The notes under the pieces were generated by a model. That model ran no database searches. It was given only the letters and a program-made list of their open reading frames with translations, and was not told where the DNA came from. A DNA stretch of 64,000 bases. Origin: Muribaculaceae bacterium (GTDB lineage: Bacteria > Bacteroidota > Bacteroidia > Bacteroidales > Muribaculaceae). Position 1 is the first letter of the stretch. Every line of letters starts with the position of its first letter. The position numbers and the translations under genes were made by a program. Below, in pieces: positions 45,686-54,505 of this stretch. The DNA is taken from the NCBI GenBank assembly GCA_017557665.1, contig JAFYYI010000034.1, positions 62,001 through 126,000 of the forward strand, given 5' to 3'.

Positions 45686-45716
45686 TTGCACATGATTGGT
45701 TATCATTTTAATTTTG
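45686..45716 (+). promoter_or_regulatory. Promoter of feoAB
   Basis: TTG (45686-45688), 20 bases, TAATTTTG (45709-45716) match the consensus. Between them lies GATTGGTTATCATTTT, which partly resembles a Fur box half. The start codon is at 45742. Confidence 0.6.
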
Positions 45717-45741
45717 CATCATGAAATAAACTACCCACACG

Positions 45742-48120
45742 ATGAAAAAAGAAGAAAACAACCATAACGCTATCACACGACTGCTTGACGACGAGCCGGT
45801 GGGCATGACCGTGCAGGTCGTGAGGGTGATGGGCGACGGAGCCTTCAGACAGCGATTGTTGGAGATGGGCTTCGTGCGCGGTGCCCGTGTAACCGTGCTG
45901 AAGAATGCCCCATTGAAGGATCCCGTGGAATATATGATTATGGGTTCCCACATCTCGCTACGCCACAGCGAGGCCGCCCAAATTGAAGTCACCGACAAGG
46001 ACGCAGAATTCTGTGACATGGAAGACGCCTATAATGGCATTGTCGAGACCACGGTGGCCGGTGTTGATCCGATGGCCGACGACGTGCTACGCATCGCCCT
46101 GATCGGTAATCCCAACTGCGGCAAGACGTCACTGTTCAATAATGTGACCGGTGCCAAGGAAAAGGTGGGCAACTATGGTGGTGTGACCGTCGACAGTAAG
46201 GAAGGATGGTTCAGCATCGGAGGCCGCAAGGTGCAGCTAGTGGACCTGCCCGGCACCTATTCGCTGACAGAATACTCACCCGAGGAGATGTATGTGCGCA
46301 CCTACATACGTGACAATCATCCCGACGCCATTCTCAACATTGTTGACGCGGGCAACCTGGAGCGCAACCTGTACCTGACGACGCAGGTGATGGACATGAA
46401 CATCCCGATGGTGATTGCCCTGAACATGTGGGACGAGTTGGAGAAGAGCGGCGACAAACTGGACATCGAGATGATGAGCCGCCTGCTGGGCGTGAGGATG
46501 ATACCCGTGACTGCCTATAACGGACACGGCGTGAAAGAAGTGCTTGAAGCCGCTATGACTGCCATCGACGAGAGCGAGCAAGAGACCCGTCACCACAATG
46601 TAAACTACGGCACACTCATTGAGGATTGCCTCAAGGAACTGGGTGCGATGTGCCCCAGCCTGGACCGCTACACCGTGCTCAAGATTATCGAGAACGACCA
46701 GCACGCCATCGGACTGCTTGACGGTATGGAGAACGGCGAACAAGTGAAAAAGACCGCTACCGAGATGCGACAGCGCATCGAGCGTGACTATAACGATGAC
46801 ATCGTGAGCATTGTGACCGACCTGAAATACGGCTTCGTGCGCGGTGCCCTCGCCGAAGCGCTCACCCCGAATCCAGAGCGTGCCACCGGCGAGACCAAGC
46901 CCGGATATTCGCTGGACCGCCTGTTTACCAACCGCTGGTTGGCCCTGCCAGTGCTGCTGGTACTGATGTGGCTGATGTTTGAAGCCACTTTCACCCTCGG
47001 AGCCTATCCACAAGAATGGATTGAGAGTGGCATCGGATGGATTGGTGAGTGGATTGGCAAGGCTATGCCCGACGGCATCCTGCGTGACCTGATAGTAGAC
47101 GGCATCATCGGCGGTGTGGGAGGCGTGCTCGTGTTCCTGCCCCAGATTCTGATCCTGTTCTTCTTCATTTCTTTGCTCGAGGACAGCGGCTACATGGCCC
47201 GCGCTGCCTTTATCGTGGACCGCATCATGCACCGCGTGGGGTTGCACGGCAAGTCGTTTATCCCCTATCTGATTGGCTTCGGTTGCGGTGTGCCCGCCAT
47301 CATGGCGACACGCACGCTTGAAAACCGCCGCGACCGCCTGGTGACTATCCTCACCGTTCCGTTCATGTCGTGTTCGGCACGTCTACCGGCCTATCTGCTC
47401 CTTGTAGCTGCCTTCTTCACCGCCAAGCAAGGCCTTATCCTGATGAGCATCTATCTGGTGGGTATCCTCGTGGCCGCCATCACGGCAATTATCATGAGCA
47501 AGACCTTCCTCAAGCACGACAAGACACAGTTTGTGATGGAATTGCCGCCCTACCGCAAACCGACTGCCCGCAATGCCATCATCCACATGTGGAGCAAGGG
47601 TAAGCAATACCTGCAGAAGATGGCGACCATCATCCTCGCCGCCTCGATCATTGTGTGGGCACTGGGCTACTTCCCCCGTCATGAAGGTCAAACGCCTCAG
47701 GAACAGATCGAGAATTCATACATGGGACAGATGGGCAAGGCCATCGAGCCTCTGGTGGAGCCCTTGGGATTCAACTGGCAGATGGGCGTGAGCGTGCTGA
47801 CCGGAGCTGCCGCCAAGGAGATTGTCGTCTCGACGATGGGTGTGCTTTACACCGGAGAGGCCGATCTTGACGAGGAGAGCAGCTCCCTCAAGCAAAAGCT
47901 GCAGACAGCCACCAGGCCCAACGGAGAGCCCGTGTTTGACCCGATTATCGCCTACTCGTTCATGCTGTTCATCCTGCTCTATTTCCCGTGCATTGCGGCC
48001 CTTGCCGCCATCAAACGCGAGGCCGGGTGGAAATGGGTGGCCTTTGAAGTGGTATACACAACGGGCGTTGCCTGGCTGGTATCGTTCCTGTTCTACCAAG
48101 TGGCGAGAATGCTGGCGTGA
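45742..48120 (+). CDS. feoB: Ferrous iron transporter, FeoA-FeoB fusion
   Basis: The 792-residue protein joins a FeoA SH3-like domain (about 17-85; GMTVQVVRVMGDGAFRQRLLEMGF) to FeoB. The FeoB G domain has G1 GNPNCGKTS (122-130), G3 DLPGTYSL and G4 NMWD, a helical GDI-like region (about 290-390), and a membrane part with two gate repeats (VLVFLPQILILFFFISLLEDSGYMARAAF and FMSCSARLPAYLLLVAAFF). It imports Fe2+ across the inner membrane under low-oxygen conditions, fitting an anaerobic gut-type host. It is followed by its small Cys-rich partner. Confidence 0.97.
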   Translation: MKKEENNHNAITRLLDDEPVGMTVQVVRVMGDGAFRQRLLEMGFVRGARVTVLKNAPLKDPVEYMIMGSHISLRHSEAAQIEVTDKDAEFCDMEDAYNGIVETTVAGVDPMADDVLRIALIGNPNCGKTSLFNNVTGAKEKVGNYGGVTVDSKEGWFSIGGRKVQLVDLPGTYSLTEYSPEEMYVRTYIRDNHPDAILNIVDAGNLERNLYLTTQVMDMNIPMVIALNMWDELEKSGDKLDIEMMSRLLGVRMIPVTAYNGHGVKEVLEAAMTAIDESEQETRHHNVNYGTLIEDCLKELGAMCPSLDRYTVLKIIENDQHAIGLLDGMENGEQVKKTATEMRQRIERDYNDDIVSIVTDLKYGFVRGALAEALTPNPERATGETKPGYSLDRLFTNRWLALPVLLVLMWLMFEATFTLGAYPQEWIESGIGWIGEWIGKAMPDGILRDLIVDGIIGGVGGVLVFLPQILILFFFISLLEDSGYMARAAFIVDRIMHRVGLHGKSFIPYLIGFGCGVPAIMATRTLENRRDRLVTILTVPFMSCSARLPAYLLLVAAFFTAKQGLILMSIYLVGILVAAITAIIMSKTFLKHDKTQFVMELPPYRKPTARNAIIHMWSKGKQYLQKMATIILAASIIVWALGYFPRHEGQTPQEQIENSYMGQMGKAIEPLVEPLGFNWQMGVSVLTGAAAKEIVVSTMGVLYTGEADLDEESSSLKQKLQTATRPNGEPVFDPIIAYSFMLFILLYFPCIAALAAIKREAGWKWVAFEVVYTTGVAWLVSFLFYQVARMLA

Positions 48121-48133
48121 CGGTGAAGATTAC

Positions 48134-48154
48134 TGTTGCGATGGCATCGCAACA
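48134..48154 (+). repeat. Perfect inverted repeat between feoAB and its partner gene
   Basis: TGTTGCGATG (48134-48143) and CATCGCAACA (48145-48154) form a near-perfect hairpin ending 17 bases before the partner start codon. No T run follows, so it is more likely an RNA-stability or processing element than a terminator. Confidence 0.6.
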
Positions 48155-48171
48155 TAAAAGACAGTACTGAA

Positions 48172-48339
48172 ATGACAACATCTACGATTATTCAGACGAT
48201 TGTGGTGCTCGGCATCGTTGCCGTGGCACTGGTATACGTGCTGCGACGTGTCATCAAAACCGCCCGAGGCAAGGACGCAGACTGCGGTTGCGGCTGCGGC
48301 AAGAATTGTAAGCACAATAAGCCTGGCAAGGAGTATTGA
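48172..48339 (+). CDS. FeoB-associated Cys-rich membrane protein
   Basis: The 55-residue protein has one membrane helix (about 5-22) and a C-terminal DADCGCGCGKNC cluster (four Cys), the form of the small FeoB-associated proteins found next to feoB. It may deliver or sense iron at the transporter; its biochemical role is not settled. The frame is open upstream, but ATG 48172 (MTTSTIIQTIVV) gives the family start. Its stop abuts, with no gap, the stop of the convergent acyltransferase gene. Confidence 0.88.
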   Translation: MTTSTIIQTIVVLGIVAVALVYVLRRVIKTARGKDADCGCGCGKNCKHNKPGKEY

Positions 48340-49323
48340 TTAATAGGGACTAACCATCTTGCGCCAATCGTAGGGGGCATCCTTGAAGGTCTGGGCAATC
48401 AATCTTGCCAAGCACCGCAAGAGATAAGCGGCAATCAAAATGACGACTAAGAAGATGAGCAGATTGAGGGGGAACAGGAAGTTGAGCACGTCGGTAAACA
48501 AGAGGTTCTGAATAAGGTAAACCTCGAGGCATAAGCCGCCAACGAAGCGAATGATGAAATGCCCCGTCTTTTTACTGTAGATTGAACGGGCGAAACTGCC
48601 TTCTCCCCACTTGTAAAGGAAATACATGAACGACATCAGGGGAAGGAAACTGATTACCTGTATGAACTTCATTCCATGATAACGTGCCGTCAATCCATTC
48701 AATGCAAAGAAAACGATGATACTGAGTACCGATAACAAAAGGTGCAACCATTGATTCATCGTCTTGCCCTCATTGGGGGTCATGCTTCTCATTCCCATCA
48801 TGGCACCGAAGAGCATGAAGAGGAAATAGTATACCCACCTTACCTGATATTTCTCATTGCCGAATATGCCAAACGGCATGCCCGAGGCAAAAAACCACAC
48901 ACTCCCCAAAACAATCAACGCCAACATCACCCATTTGAGCTTGTCACGCATATACAGACCTATAAAATACAGGAACACATAGAACACCATGATGCCTGAG
49001 ACAAACCAGCGCCCGCCATGCAAGATGATGAAATTGATGTCGTGGTGCGTGTTAAAGAATGTGCATGAAACGATGGCAATCGCTAACACCGAAGGATAAA
49101 TGCGATTGATGCGCCGCTTGTACCAATTGGGAAAATCGGCAGCCCGTTCAAATGGTTTGAGGAACAAAGTGAATCCCGAACAGAAGAAGAACAACACGTT
49201 TCCTAAAGTTCCACCTATCGCAAGAGCCTTGTAATCACCATAGAGCAATTGCATGTGCGAATTGGTGATAAAAAGCACTGCAAAAAACTTAAGGATGTCA
49301 ATTCCGATATTCCGTTCTTTCAT
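48340..49323 (-). CDS. Acyltransferase 3 family membrane protein
   Basis: The 327-residue protein has about ten hydrophobic segments and the family opening KERNIGIDILKFFAVLFITNSHMQLLYGDY, with the conserved His22 region. These inner-membrane enzymes acylate sugars on surface polysaccharides, lipid A, peptidoglycan or small molecules; no substrate can be inferred here since no glycan gene cluster is adjacent. A -7 box TACTTTTG (on the - strand at 49353-49360) lies about 30 bases upstream of the start codon. It is convergent with the FeoB-partner gene. Confidence 0.88.
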   Translation of the reverse strand: MKERNIGIDILKFFAVLFITNSHMQLLYGDYKALAIGGTLGNVLFFFCSGFTLFLKPFERAADFPNWYKRRINRIYPSVLAIAIVSCTFFNTHHDINFIILHGGRWFVSGIMVFYVFLYFIGLYMRDKLKWVMLALIVLGSVWFFASGMPFGIFGNEKYQVRWVYYFLFMLFGAMMGMRSMTPNEGKTMNQWLHLLLSVLSIIVFFALNGLTARYHGMKFIQVISFLPLMSFMYFLYKWGEGSFARSIYSKKTGHFIIRFVGGLCLEVYLIQNLLFTDVLNFLFPLNLLIFLVVILIAAYLLRCLARLIAQTFKDAPYDWRKMVSPY

Positions 49324-49445
49324 TATTCAATAAGATTCTACACTTTCGTGTGCAAAAGTACACAGAAAAACTGTATCATGAGGCACAAAAGGTGAAAAAG
49401 TCATTCATCATGAGTGATGCCTGCACATGGCTTGGCCCGTATCGC

Positions 49446-50834
49446 TTAGCCGAAGAGGTAGCGGAAGGCATCTTCCACCCTGGCCACTTCGACCACCTTG
49501 ATGGTCCAGGCGTCACGTTTCACGCCCTTGAGGTTGTTCTTGGGAACGATGATGGTCTCAAAGCCGAGTTTCTGGGCTTCGACCACACGTTGCTCACATC
49601 GGGTAACCTGGCGTATCTCGCCCGAAAGTCCCACCTCGCCAGCAAAGCACACGTTGGCATTAATTGCCATGTCGACATTGGATGACAAAATGGCACTGAT
49701 CACCGCCAAGTCAAGGGCGGGGTCGTTGACCTTGATTCCGCCCACGATGTTGAGGAACACATCCTTCTGCGCCAACTTGAATCCAAGGCGTTTTTCCAGA
49801 ACAGCCAGCAACATGTTCATGCGCCGCTGGTCGAAGCCCGTTACCGAGCGCTGGGCAGTGCCATAGGCCGCCGTGCTCACTAATGCCTGTACCTCGATGA
49901 GGAAAGGCCGCATACCATCGATAGTCACACCGATGGCCGTTCCAGACAACTCACTGTCGCGGTCGCTGAGGAGCAATTCGCTGGGATTCGTCACCTCGCG
50001 CAGGCCATCCTCCTTCATCTCATAGATGCCTATTTCGCTCGTGTTGCCAAAACGGTTCTTGATTGGTCGCAGGATGCGGTACAGGTAATTACGGTCACCC
50101 TCAAACTGAATGACGGCATCGACAATGTGCTCCAAAACCTTGGGGCCTGCTATGCTACCCTCCTTGTTGATGTGCCCGATTAGGATGACAGGCGTGTAGG
50201 TTTCCTTGGCATAGCGTTGAAAGGCAGCAGCACACTCGCGCACCTGTGTCACACTGCCTGGAGCGCTTTCCAGTTGCTCGCTGGCAATCGTCTGGATGGA
50301 ATCGACAATGATGAGCCCGGGCTGGAAGGCACGGATGCTGCTGAAGATGTTGTCCAGAGAGGTCTCGCACAGCAGATAGCACTCACAGTCCATGCGCCCG
50401 CCGGCGATGCGGTCGGCACGCATTCGCAATTGCTGCGGGCTCTCCTCACCCGAAACATAGAGGACTCGCCTCGAACGGATGCGCAGCACATTCTGCAAGA
50501 CCAGCGTGGATTTACCAATGCCCGGTTCGCCACCCAACAAAACAATACTGCCCGGCACCAATCCTCCACCCAGCACCCGATTAAGTTCGCCGCTGGGCAG
50601 GTTGATGCGAGGCTGGTCCTCGGCACGGATTTCTGAGATCTTGACAGGCTCAAGCGCTTTGTGGCCAGAGTCTGCCATCGTGCCATAACGCATAGCCGAT
50701 GACGACTTTGGCGCCTTGGGCTCCTCGATATAGGTGTTCCATTCACCACAAGCAGGGCACTTGCCGAGCCACTTGGGAGACTCGTTGCCGCAGTTCTTGC
50801 AGAAAAAGGTGGTCTTGTTTTGCTGCTTGGCCAT
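49446..50834 (-). CDS. radA: DNA repair protein RadA
   Basis: The 462-residue protein is a hexameric branch-migration ATPase that helps RecA process recombination intermediates. A zinc finger (Cys12, Cys15, Cys26, Cys29) opens it, followed by a RecA-like domain with Walker A GGEPGIGKS (101-109), the RadA signature KNRFG, and a C-terminal Lon-protease-like domain without the protease catalytic pair. The frame is open 28 codons upstream; ATG 50834 (MAKQQNKTTFFCKNCG) is the right start and leaves a 34-base gap to the methylase gene. It is third in a leftward unit with the ADP-ribosylglycohydrolase and TrmH-type genes. Confidence 0.96.
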   Translation of the reverse strand: MAKQQNKTTFFCKNCGNESPKWLGKCPACGEWNTYIEEPKAPKSSSAMRYGTMADSGHKALEPVKISEIRAEDQPRINLPSGELNRVLGGGLVPGSIVLLGGEPGIGKSTLVLQNVLRIRSRRVLYVSGEESPQQLRMRADRIAGGRMDCECYLLCETSLDNIFSSIRAFQPGLIIVDSIQTIASEQLESAPGSVTQVRECAAAFQRYAKETYTPVILIGHINKEGSIAGPKVLEHIVDAVIQFEGDRNYLYRILRPIKNRFGNTSEIGIYEMKEDGLREVTNPSELLLSDRDSELSGTAIGVTIDGMRPFLIEVQALVSTAAYGTAQRSVTGFDQRRMNMLLAVLEKRLGFKLAQKDVFLNIVGGIKVNDPALDLAVISAILSSNVDMAINANVCFAGEVGLSGEIRQVTRCEQRVVEAQKLGFETIIVPKNNLKGVKRDAWTIKVVEVARVEDAFRYLFG

Positions 50835-50868
50835 AACAGGATTGACTGGATGGAATGAATTAAGTGGG

Positions 50869-51618
50869 TTATCTCCTGAAGAACTCGCTGATGGTGATGG
50901 CCGCGGCGACGCCCACATTGAGCGACTCGCTGCCAGCAGTCTTGGCCTTCGGAATGAGTAAACGCTGGTTCACATGCTTGGCCACTTTGGCACCAATACC
51001 CTGTCCTTCGTTACCGAAAATGACAAAGCCGGTCTTGCCCAACTCGCTACGATAGATGTCATCACCGTCAAGGAAAGTGCCGTAGATGGGCAAATCGGGA
51101 TATTCCTCGAACATAGCCTCCAGGTCGCCATAGTGGACCTTGACACGGGCGATGGCTCCCATGGTGGCCTGCACGACCTTGTGGTTATATACATCCACCG
51201 TGGTGCGGCTGGCGAAGATGTCACGGATGCCAAACCAGTCGGCCAGCCTGATGATGGTACCGAGGTTGCCCGGATCCTGGATGTTGTCAAGCACAATGTT
51301 CAGGCTTTGGGCCACGCGTTTGGTATCGATAGTGTCCTCGGGTTTCTCGTAGACGGCAATCACATCGCTTGGGGTGTCAAATTGCGAGATGCGCGCCATC
51401 TGCTGGCCGTTGGCAAACACAATCTTGTCATAGTGTTCGGCCGTGCCACACTGGTCATACCAGGAGCGTTTGGCGATAAGCCATCGACAATTGAAGTGCT
51501 GCCACGTGTCGCGCACGCACTTGGTGCCCTCGGCGACAAACAGCCCTTCCTCGTCACGATATTTTTTGGCAGCAAGGCTCTTGACAACCTTGAGGATGCC
51601 ATTATTCATGTCCATCAT
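50869..51618 (-). CDS. TrmH/SpoU family RNA 2'-O-methyltransferase
   Basis: The 249-residue protein has an N-terminal substrate-binding domain (about 1-85, FVAEGTKCVRD) and a SPOUT knot domain with the three family motifs: DNIQDPGNLGTIIRLADWFG, FVIFGNEGQGI and LLIPKAKTAGSESLNVGVAAAI. It methylates the 2'-O of an rRNA or tRNA ribose; whether it is RlmB-like or another branch is not decided. Its start overlaps the upstream stop by four bases (ATGA), so translation is coupled. Starts at 51618, 51615 or 51609 are possible. Confidence 0.92.
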   Translation of the reverse strand: MMDMNNGILKVVKSLAAKKYRDEEGLFVAEGTKCVRDTWQHFNCRWLIAKRSWYDQCGTAEHYDKIVFANGQQMARISQFDTPSDVIAVYEKPEDTIDTKRVAQSLNIVLDNIQDPGNLGTIIRLADWFGIRDIFASRTTVDVYNHKVVQATMGAIARVKVHYGDLEAMFEEYPDLPIYGTFLDGDDIYRSELGKTGFVIFGNEGQGIGAKVAKHVNQRLLIPKAKTAGSESLNVGVAAAITISEFFRR

Positions 51619-52424
51619 AAGGCATCCTGCTCACGTTTAGCCACAAGTTCGTTAAAGCGCAACAGCGTCGTACAAAACTCCTCGCTCAACAAGGAGATGA
51701 CTTGCTGGGAGATATCGGCAGGCACATCCTGGGTAGCCGATGCGATTGAGCCGGCAATCGCAGCTATCGTGTCGGCATCACCGGCAAGCGCCACCGACAG
51801 CCTGACCACATCCTCATAGTCCTTGCCCTCGAAGTAGCACGTTAGGGCCTCGGGGACCGTGCGCTGGCAGGTCTCGTCGAAGGTGAATGTGGGACGAATC
51901 TGCTCAAGTGTGCGCGAAAGGTCATAGTTGAAGGTCTTCTCGACGTAGTCACGGATTTCCTGCTTGCTCTTGCCCTGGCGGGCCAGGAAGATGGCAGCCG
52001 CAGTTGCTTGAGCGCCCTTGATGCCCTCAGGATGATTGTGGGTCACCTCAGCCGAAATCTTGGCCAGCTCCAACGCCTCGTCAAGTGACTTGGCATAATA
52101 TCCAACAGAGCTCACACGCATAGCCGAGCCATTTCCAAATGAATTGTAGGGCTGTGGATCAGTATCATGAATCCAGCAGGCGAAACGGCCACCATACCCC
52201 CTGTTGGGGTATTTCCTGCACATGTCAAGCATGATTCTGACCAAAGTCTCGGGTGTGTGCTGTTCATCCTCCAGCAGCCACAAAGCGTTGGCCATAGTGA
52301 GGACCGTGTCGTCGGTAAAAGTGCTTTGAGGCGTGAACAAGTCAAAGTCATGGTCACGCGTCGGGTTAAACTCGTATGCCGACCCAATCACGTCGCCGGC
52401 AATAGCTCCAATGATTCCTTTCAT
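51615..52424 (-). CDS. ADP-ribosylglycohydrolase family protein
   Basis: The 269-residue all-helical protein has the binuclear magnesium site of the ADP-ribosylglycohydrolase fold: FTDDTVLTMA (about 37-46), a mid His/Glu helix, and GDADTIAAIAGSIA (about 220-233). Members remove ADP-ribose from Arg or other residues or hydrolyse related compounds. No ADP-ribosyltransferase is visible in the window, so its substrate is unknown. It is the first gene of the unit with the TrmH-type and radA genes, and its promoter carries the extended element at 52451. Confidence 0.92.
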   Translation of the reverse strand: MKGIIGAIAGDVIGSAYEFNPTRDHDFDLFTPQSTFTDDTVLTMANALWLLEDEQHTPETLVRIMLDMCRKYPNRGYGGRFACWIHDTDPQPYNSFGNGSAMRVSSVGYYAKSLDEALELAKISAEVTHNHPEGIKGAQATAAAIFLARQGKSKQEIRDYVEKTFNYDLSRTLEQIRPTFTFDETCQRTVPEALTCYFEGKDYEDVVRLSVALAGDADTIAAIAGSIASATQDVPADISQQVISLLSEEFCTTLLRFNELVAKREQDAL

Positions 52425-52450
52425 AAAATAAAAAATGTATTATGAGATGA

Positions 52451-52470
52451 CAAAATTAGTGCAAGTCGGG
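52451..52470 (-). promoter_or_regulatory. Extended promoter of the ADP-ribosylglycohydrolase gene
   Basis: On the - strand CCCGACTTGCACTAATTTTG ends in the -7 box TAATTTTG (52458-52451). A TTG sits 20 bases upstream, in a TTAATTTGGCATTT segment. Leader length is about 22 bases. Confidence 0.7.
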
Positions 52471-52583
52471 CGAAATGCCAAATTAATTTGAGCATTTCCA
52501 AGCCGCAGTCTTTATTAATACATGAGTAACCAACAGCCAATGGGCAGATTGCGGCACTATCAGCGCCTCAATCATTCCACTTA

Positions 52584-52892
52584 TCATGAAACCCAAGGGA
52601 TGAGGTATTGGGCGCCGACACGAGGTGCTCTGCAGACAACGGGTTGAACCGATGCAGAAGCTTTGCGCATAGTGGCCAGGGCTGACACATCGCGCCATCC
52701 CTGTGTGCAGTTGCGCACGGTGATTACAGCCACACCGGCATAATGACCAGCCAGGCTGAGTAATGAGTTCTTGACGGCATTCAGACTGTTAAAGTTCATG
52801 CCGTTGACACTGGCGAGACGACGACCATTGCACTCGAGAGTGGCACAAATCTTGTCTCCAAAGTGGACGATGTTGCTAATGTTCTTGTTCAT
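52584..52892 (-). CDS. Small protein of unknown function with a strong ribosome binding site
   Basis: The protein of about 102 residues starts MNKNISNIVHFGDKIC, has three Cys, and a Ser/Ala/Val-rich C-terminus without membrane segments or a signal peptide. I do not recognise it. The start is chosen by the ribosome site: on the coding strand AAGGAGG (52906-52900) lies seven bases before ATG 52892, a spacing the alternative ATG at 52898 lacks. Full Shine-Dalgarno sites are rare in this window, so high or independent translation is possible. Its promoter has a palindrome over the upstream region. Confidence 0.7.
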   Translation of the reverse strand: MNKNISNIVHFGDKICATLECNGRRLASVNGMNFNSLNAVKNSLLSLAGHYAGVAVITVRNCTQGWRDVSALATMRKASASVQPVVCRAPRVGAQYLIPWVS

Positions 52893-52984
52893 AGTCATTC
52901 CTCCTTGTTTCGTTTTATTCAATTCCATCGCTCAACAGCACGAATTAATACCTGTTGTAAAGTTGCTTTGGAATTTTCACACTG

Positions 52985-53020
52985 CAAAGATAGAATGACC
53001 AAGTGCCAAATCTTGGCACT
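52985..53020 (-). promoter_or_regulatory. Promoter with palindromic operator candidate
   Basis: On the - strand TATCTTTG (52992-52985) is the -7 box. The perfect palindrome AGTGCCAA-ATC-TTGGCACT (53002-53020) lies just upstream, over the place where the -33 contact should be. This is the arrangement of a repressor-controlled promoter. The rest of 53021-53204 shows only AT-rich DNA. Confidence 0.5.
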
Positions 53021-53204
53021 ACAATCAAAAAGAAAATAAAATCAAGAATAATACTTTGACTTTCCCTAGAATAACTTGTCAGATTTGAGAGCGATTAACC
53101 AAGTTGGTTTACACTTGATTAGAGTTTTTTGACTCCATATTACACGAAATACGCCAACATTCAAGGGTTTAAATCCTTAATTGTTAGCGTATTACTTTGT
53201 TTGA

Positions 53205-53276
53205 GCGGTAGACGGGACTCGAACCCGCGGCCCTCAGCTTGGGAAGCTGATGCTCTACCAACTGAGCTACTACCGC
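53205..53276 (-). tRNA. tRNA-Gly (CCC anticodon)
   Basis: A 72-base cloverleaf on the - strand. Acceptor GCGGTAG/CTACCGC (7 bp), D arm GCTC/GAGC, anticodon stem TCAGC/GCTGA around loop TTCCCAA (anticodon CCC, reading GGG), five-base variable region, and T arm GCGGG/CCCGT with TTCGAGT. The 3' CCA is not encoded. It lies 64 bases after the lipoprotein gene, possibly in one transcript. Confidence 0.95.
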
Positions 53277-53340
53277 AAACCATTTGTTTGCCTTGTGATC
53301 AAGGCAATGTATTTCAAATTCCGGGCCTAACCTCAGAATC

Positions 53341-53676
53341 TCAACCGGCGCTCTCGTTGATGACGTCGGTGATGCTGTCGCCGTTCTCGGTGACGTAGTA
53401 ACGAATTTTGACAGAGTCGCCGATGACCCAAATCTGCCGATGGTCAATATCGAGGTCGGGATAATCGAAGGTGACGGTGTCTTCACCGACGAGCAGTGCC
53501 ACGCTGTTCTTTGCTCCATCCACAGCAACTCCGGTGACTTCCTTTATGGAGTCTTGCTCCTGCTCCATGAGTTCGCTGGGCTGCTCTGTTTTTTCTTTTT
53601 CAGGCTGTGACTCGCTGACACAGGACATCATCGAGAGTGCCAAAAGGGCACTTATAGCCAAAAGCAATTTCTTCAT
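53341..53676 (-). CDS. Small lipoprotein, unknown function
   Basis: The 111-residue protein has a signal ending in a lipobox (SMMSC, Cys19), a Glu/Gln/Lys-rich linker (about 22-48), and a short beta domain (about 50-105). The linker suggests a tethered, flexible domain in the periplasm or at the surface. No family is recognised. It is transcribed leftward toward tRNA-Gly. Confidence 0.72.
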   Translation of the reverse strand: MKKLLLAISALLALSMMSCVSESQPEKEKTEQPSELMEQEQDSIKEVTGVAVDGAKNSVALLVGEDTVTFDYPDLDIDHRQIWVIGDSVKIRYYVTENGDSITDVINESAG

Positions 53677-53789
53677 ATTCCTATAAATTAAGCGGTTGTT
53701 TACTAGCGCAAAATTACTCTTTATTTACCAATCCTGCAAAAAAAGTGCCAACTATTGCAAAACGTGGTTATGGGTCAAGACATTGACGG

Positions 53790-54353
53790 TTAGAACTTGT
53801 AGTTATCGGTATCCAGGCCGTCAAGTTCTTCATAATCGGAGATTTCATCCTCGTCATACTCCTCGTCGCCGTAGAACTCGCTCTTGTCAATGGCTTCGAT
53901 GTTGCTGGCATCGGGAATCTTGGGAATGGTGATGAACTCAGTAATGTCAACACTCTCGGCAGGGGGATTCCCGACTTTTCTCTCACACAGCGGGTCGTGC
54001 AACGTCTTGCCGGGGACAATTTCCTTGAGTTTCACCTTGAAGAATCTCTCAGTCATGTAGTCGAAGACAAACTTCATGCGCTGTCCCTCATCCTCGAGCA
54101 ACTCGTCGAGCTGGGTGTCGTCCATAATCCAGATGTCCTCGTCGGTGTCGGAGCCCATATCCATGCAGGTGACTTCTTTCTCCTTGTTCCACTCGTCGTC
54201 ACAGATGTAGAAAGAGTCCATCTGTTCCTTACTGTAACCAGCAGAATCGAGGATGATGTTGCGCAGCTGCATGAAGGTTGCCGCAGAGTCAATGGCGATC
54301 TGCATTTTGAAATTATCGACCTCGTCTGAGACAATGACAAATCTATAAATCAT
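53790..54353 (-). CDS. PRiA4_ORF3-like (IS1096 passenger TnpR-like) protein
   Basis: The 187-residue protein matches the PRiA4-ORF3 family: IYRFVIVSDEVDNFKMQIAIDSAATFMQLRNIILDSAGY at the N-terminus, FYICDDEWNKEKEVT, and a very acidic C-terminus (about 160-187). Database names link the family to plasmid or insertion-sequence passengers, but no transposase or inverted repeats are here. In Bacteroidales it is a common chromosomal gene of unknown role, so no mobile function is claimed. Confidence 0.8.
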   Translation of the reverse strand: MIYRFVIVSDEVDNFKMQIAIDSAATFMQLRNIILDSAGYSKEQMDSFYICDDEWNKEKEVTCMDMGSDTDEDIWIMDDTQLDELLEDEGQRMKFVFDYMTERFFKVKLKEIVPGKTLHDPLCERKVGNPPAESVDITEFITIPKIPDASNIEAIDKSEFYGDEEYDEDEISDYEELDGLDTDNYKF

Positions 54354-54505
54354 AATCGTATCTAATTGATTTGGATGCTATCGTTGAGTAAAGATGTTGC
54401 GAAATTACTAATACATTTTTATCAAGCAAATCTTTTTTGAGTTTTTTTTCGCTTTATGGTGCAGTTTTGGTTTTCTGCTCTTTATTTTTGCCACTAATAA
54501 AGCGA

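Noticed and set aside
46276..47247. A long His-rich frame opposite feoB
   Set aside because: It mirrors FeoB codons and has no start context or domain.
53790..54353. Insertion sequence suggested by the IS1096 passenger family name
   Set aside because: No transposase, terminal inverted repeat or target duplication is seen around the gene.
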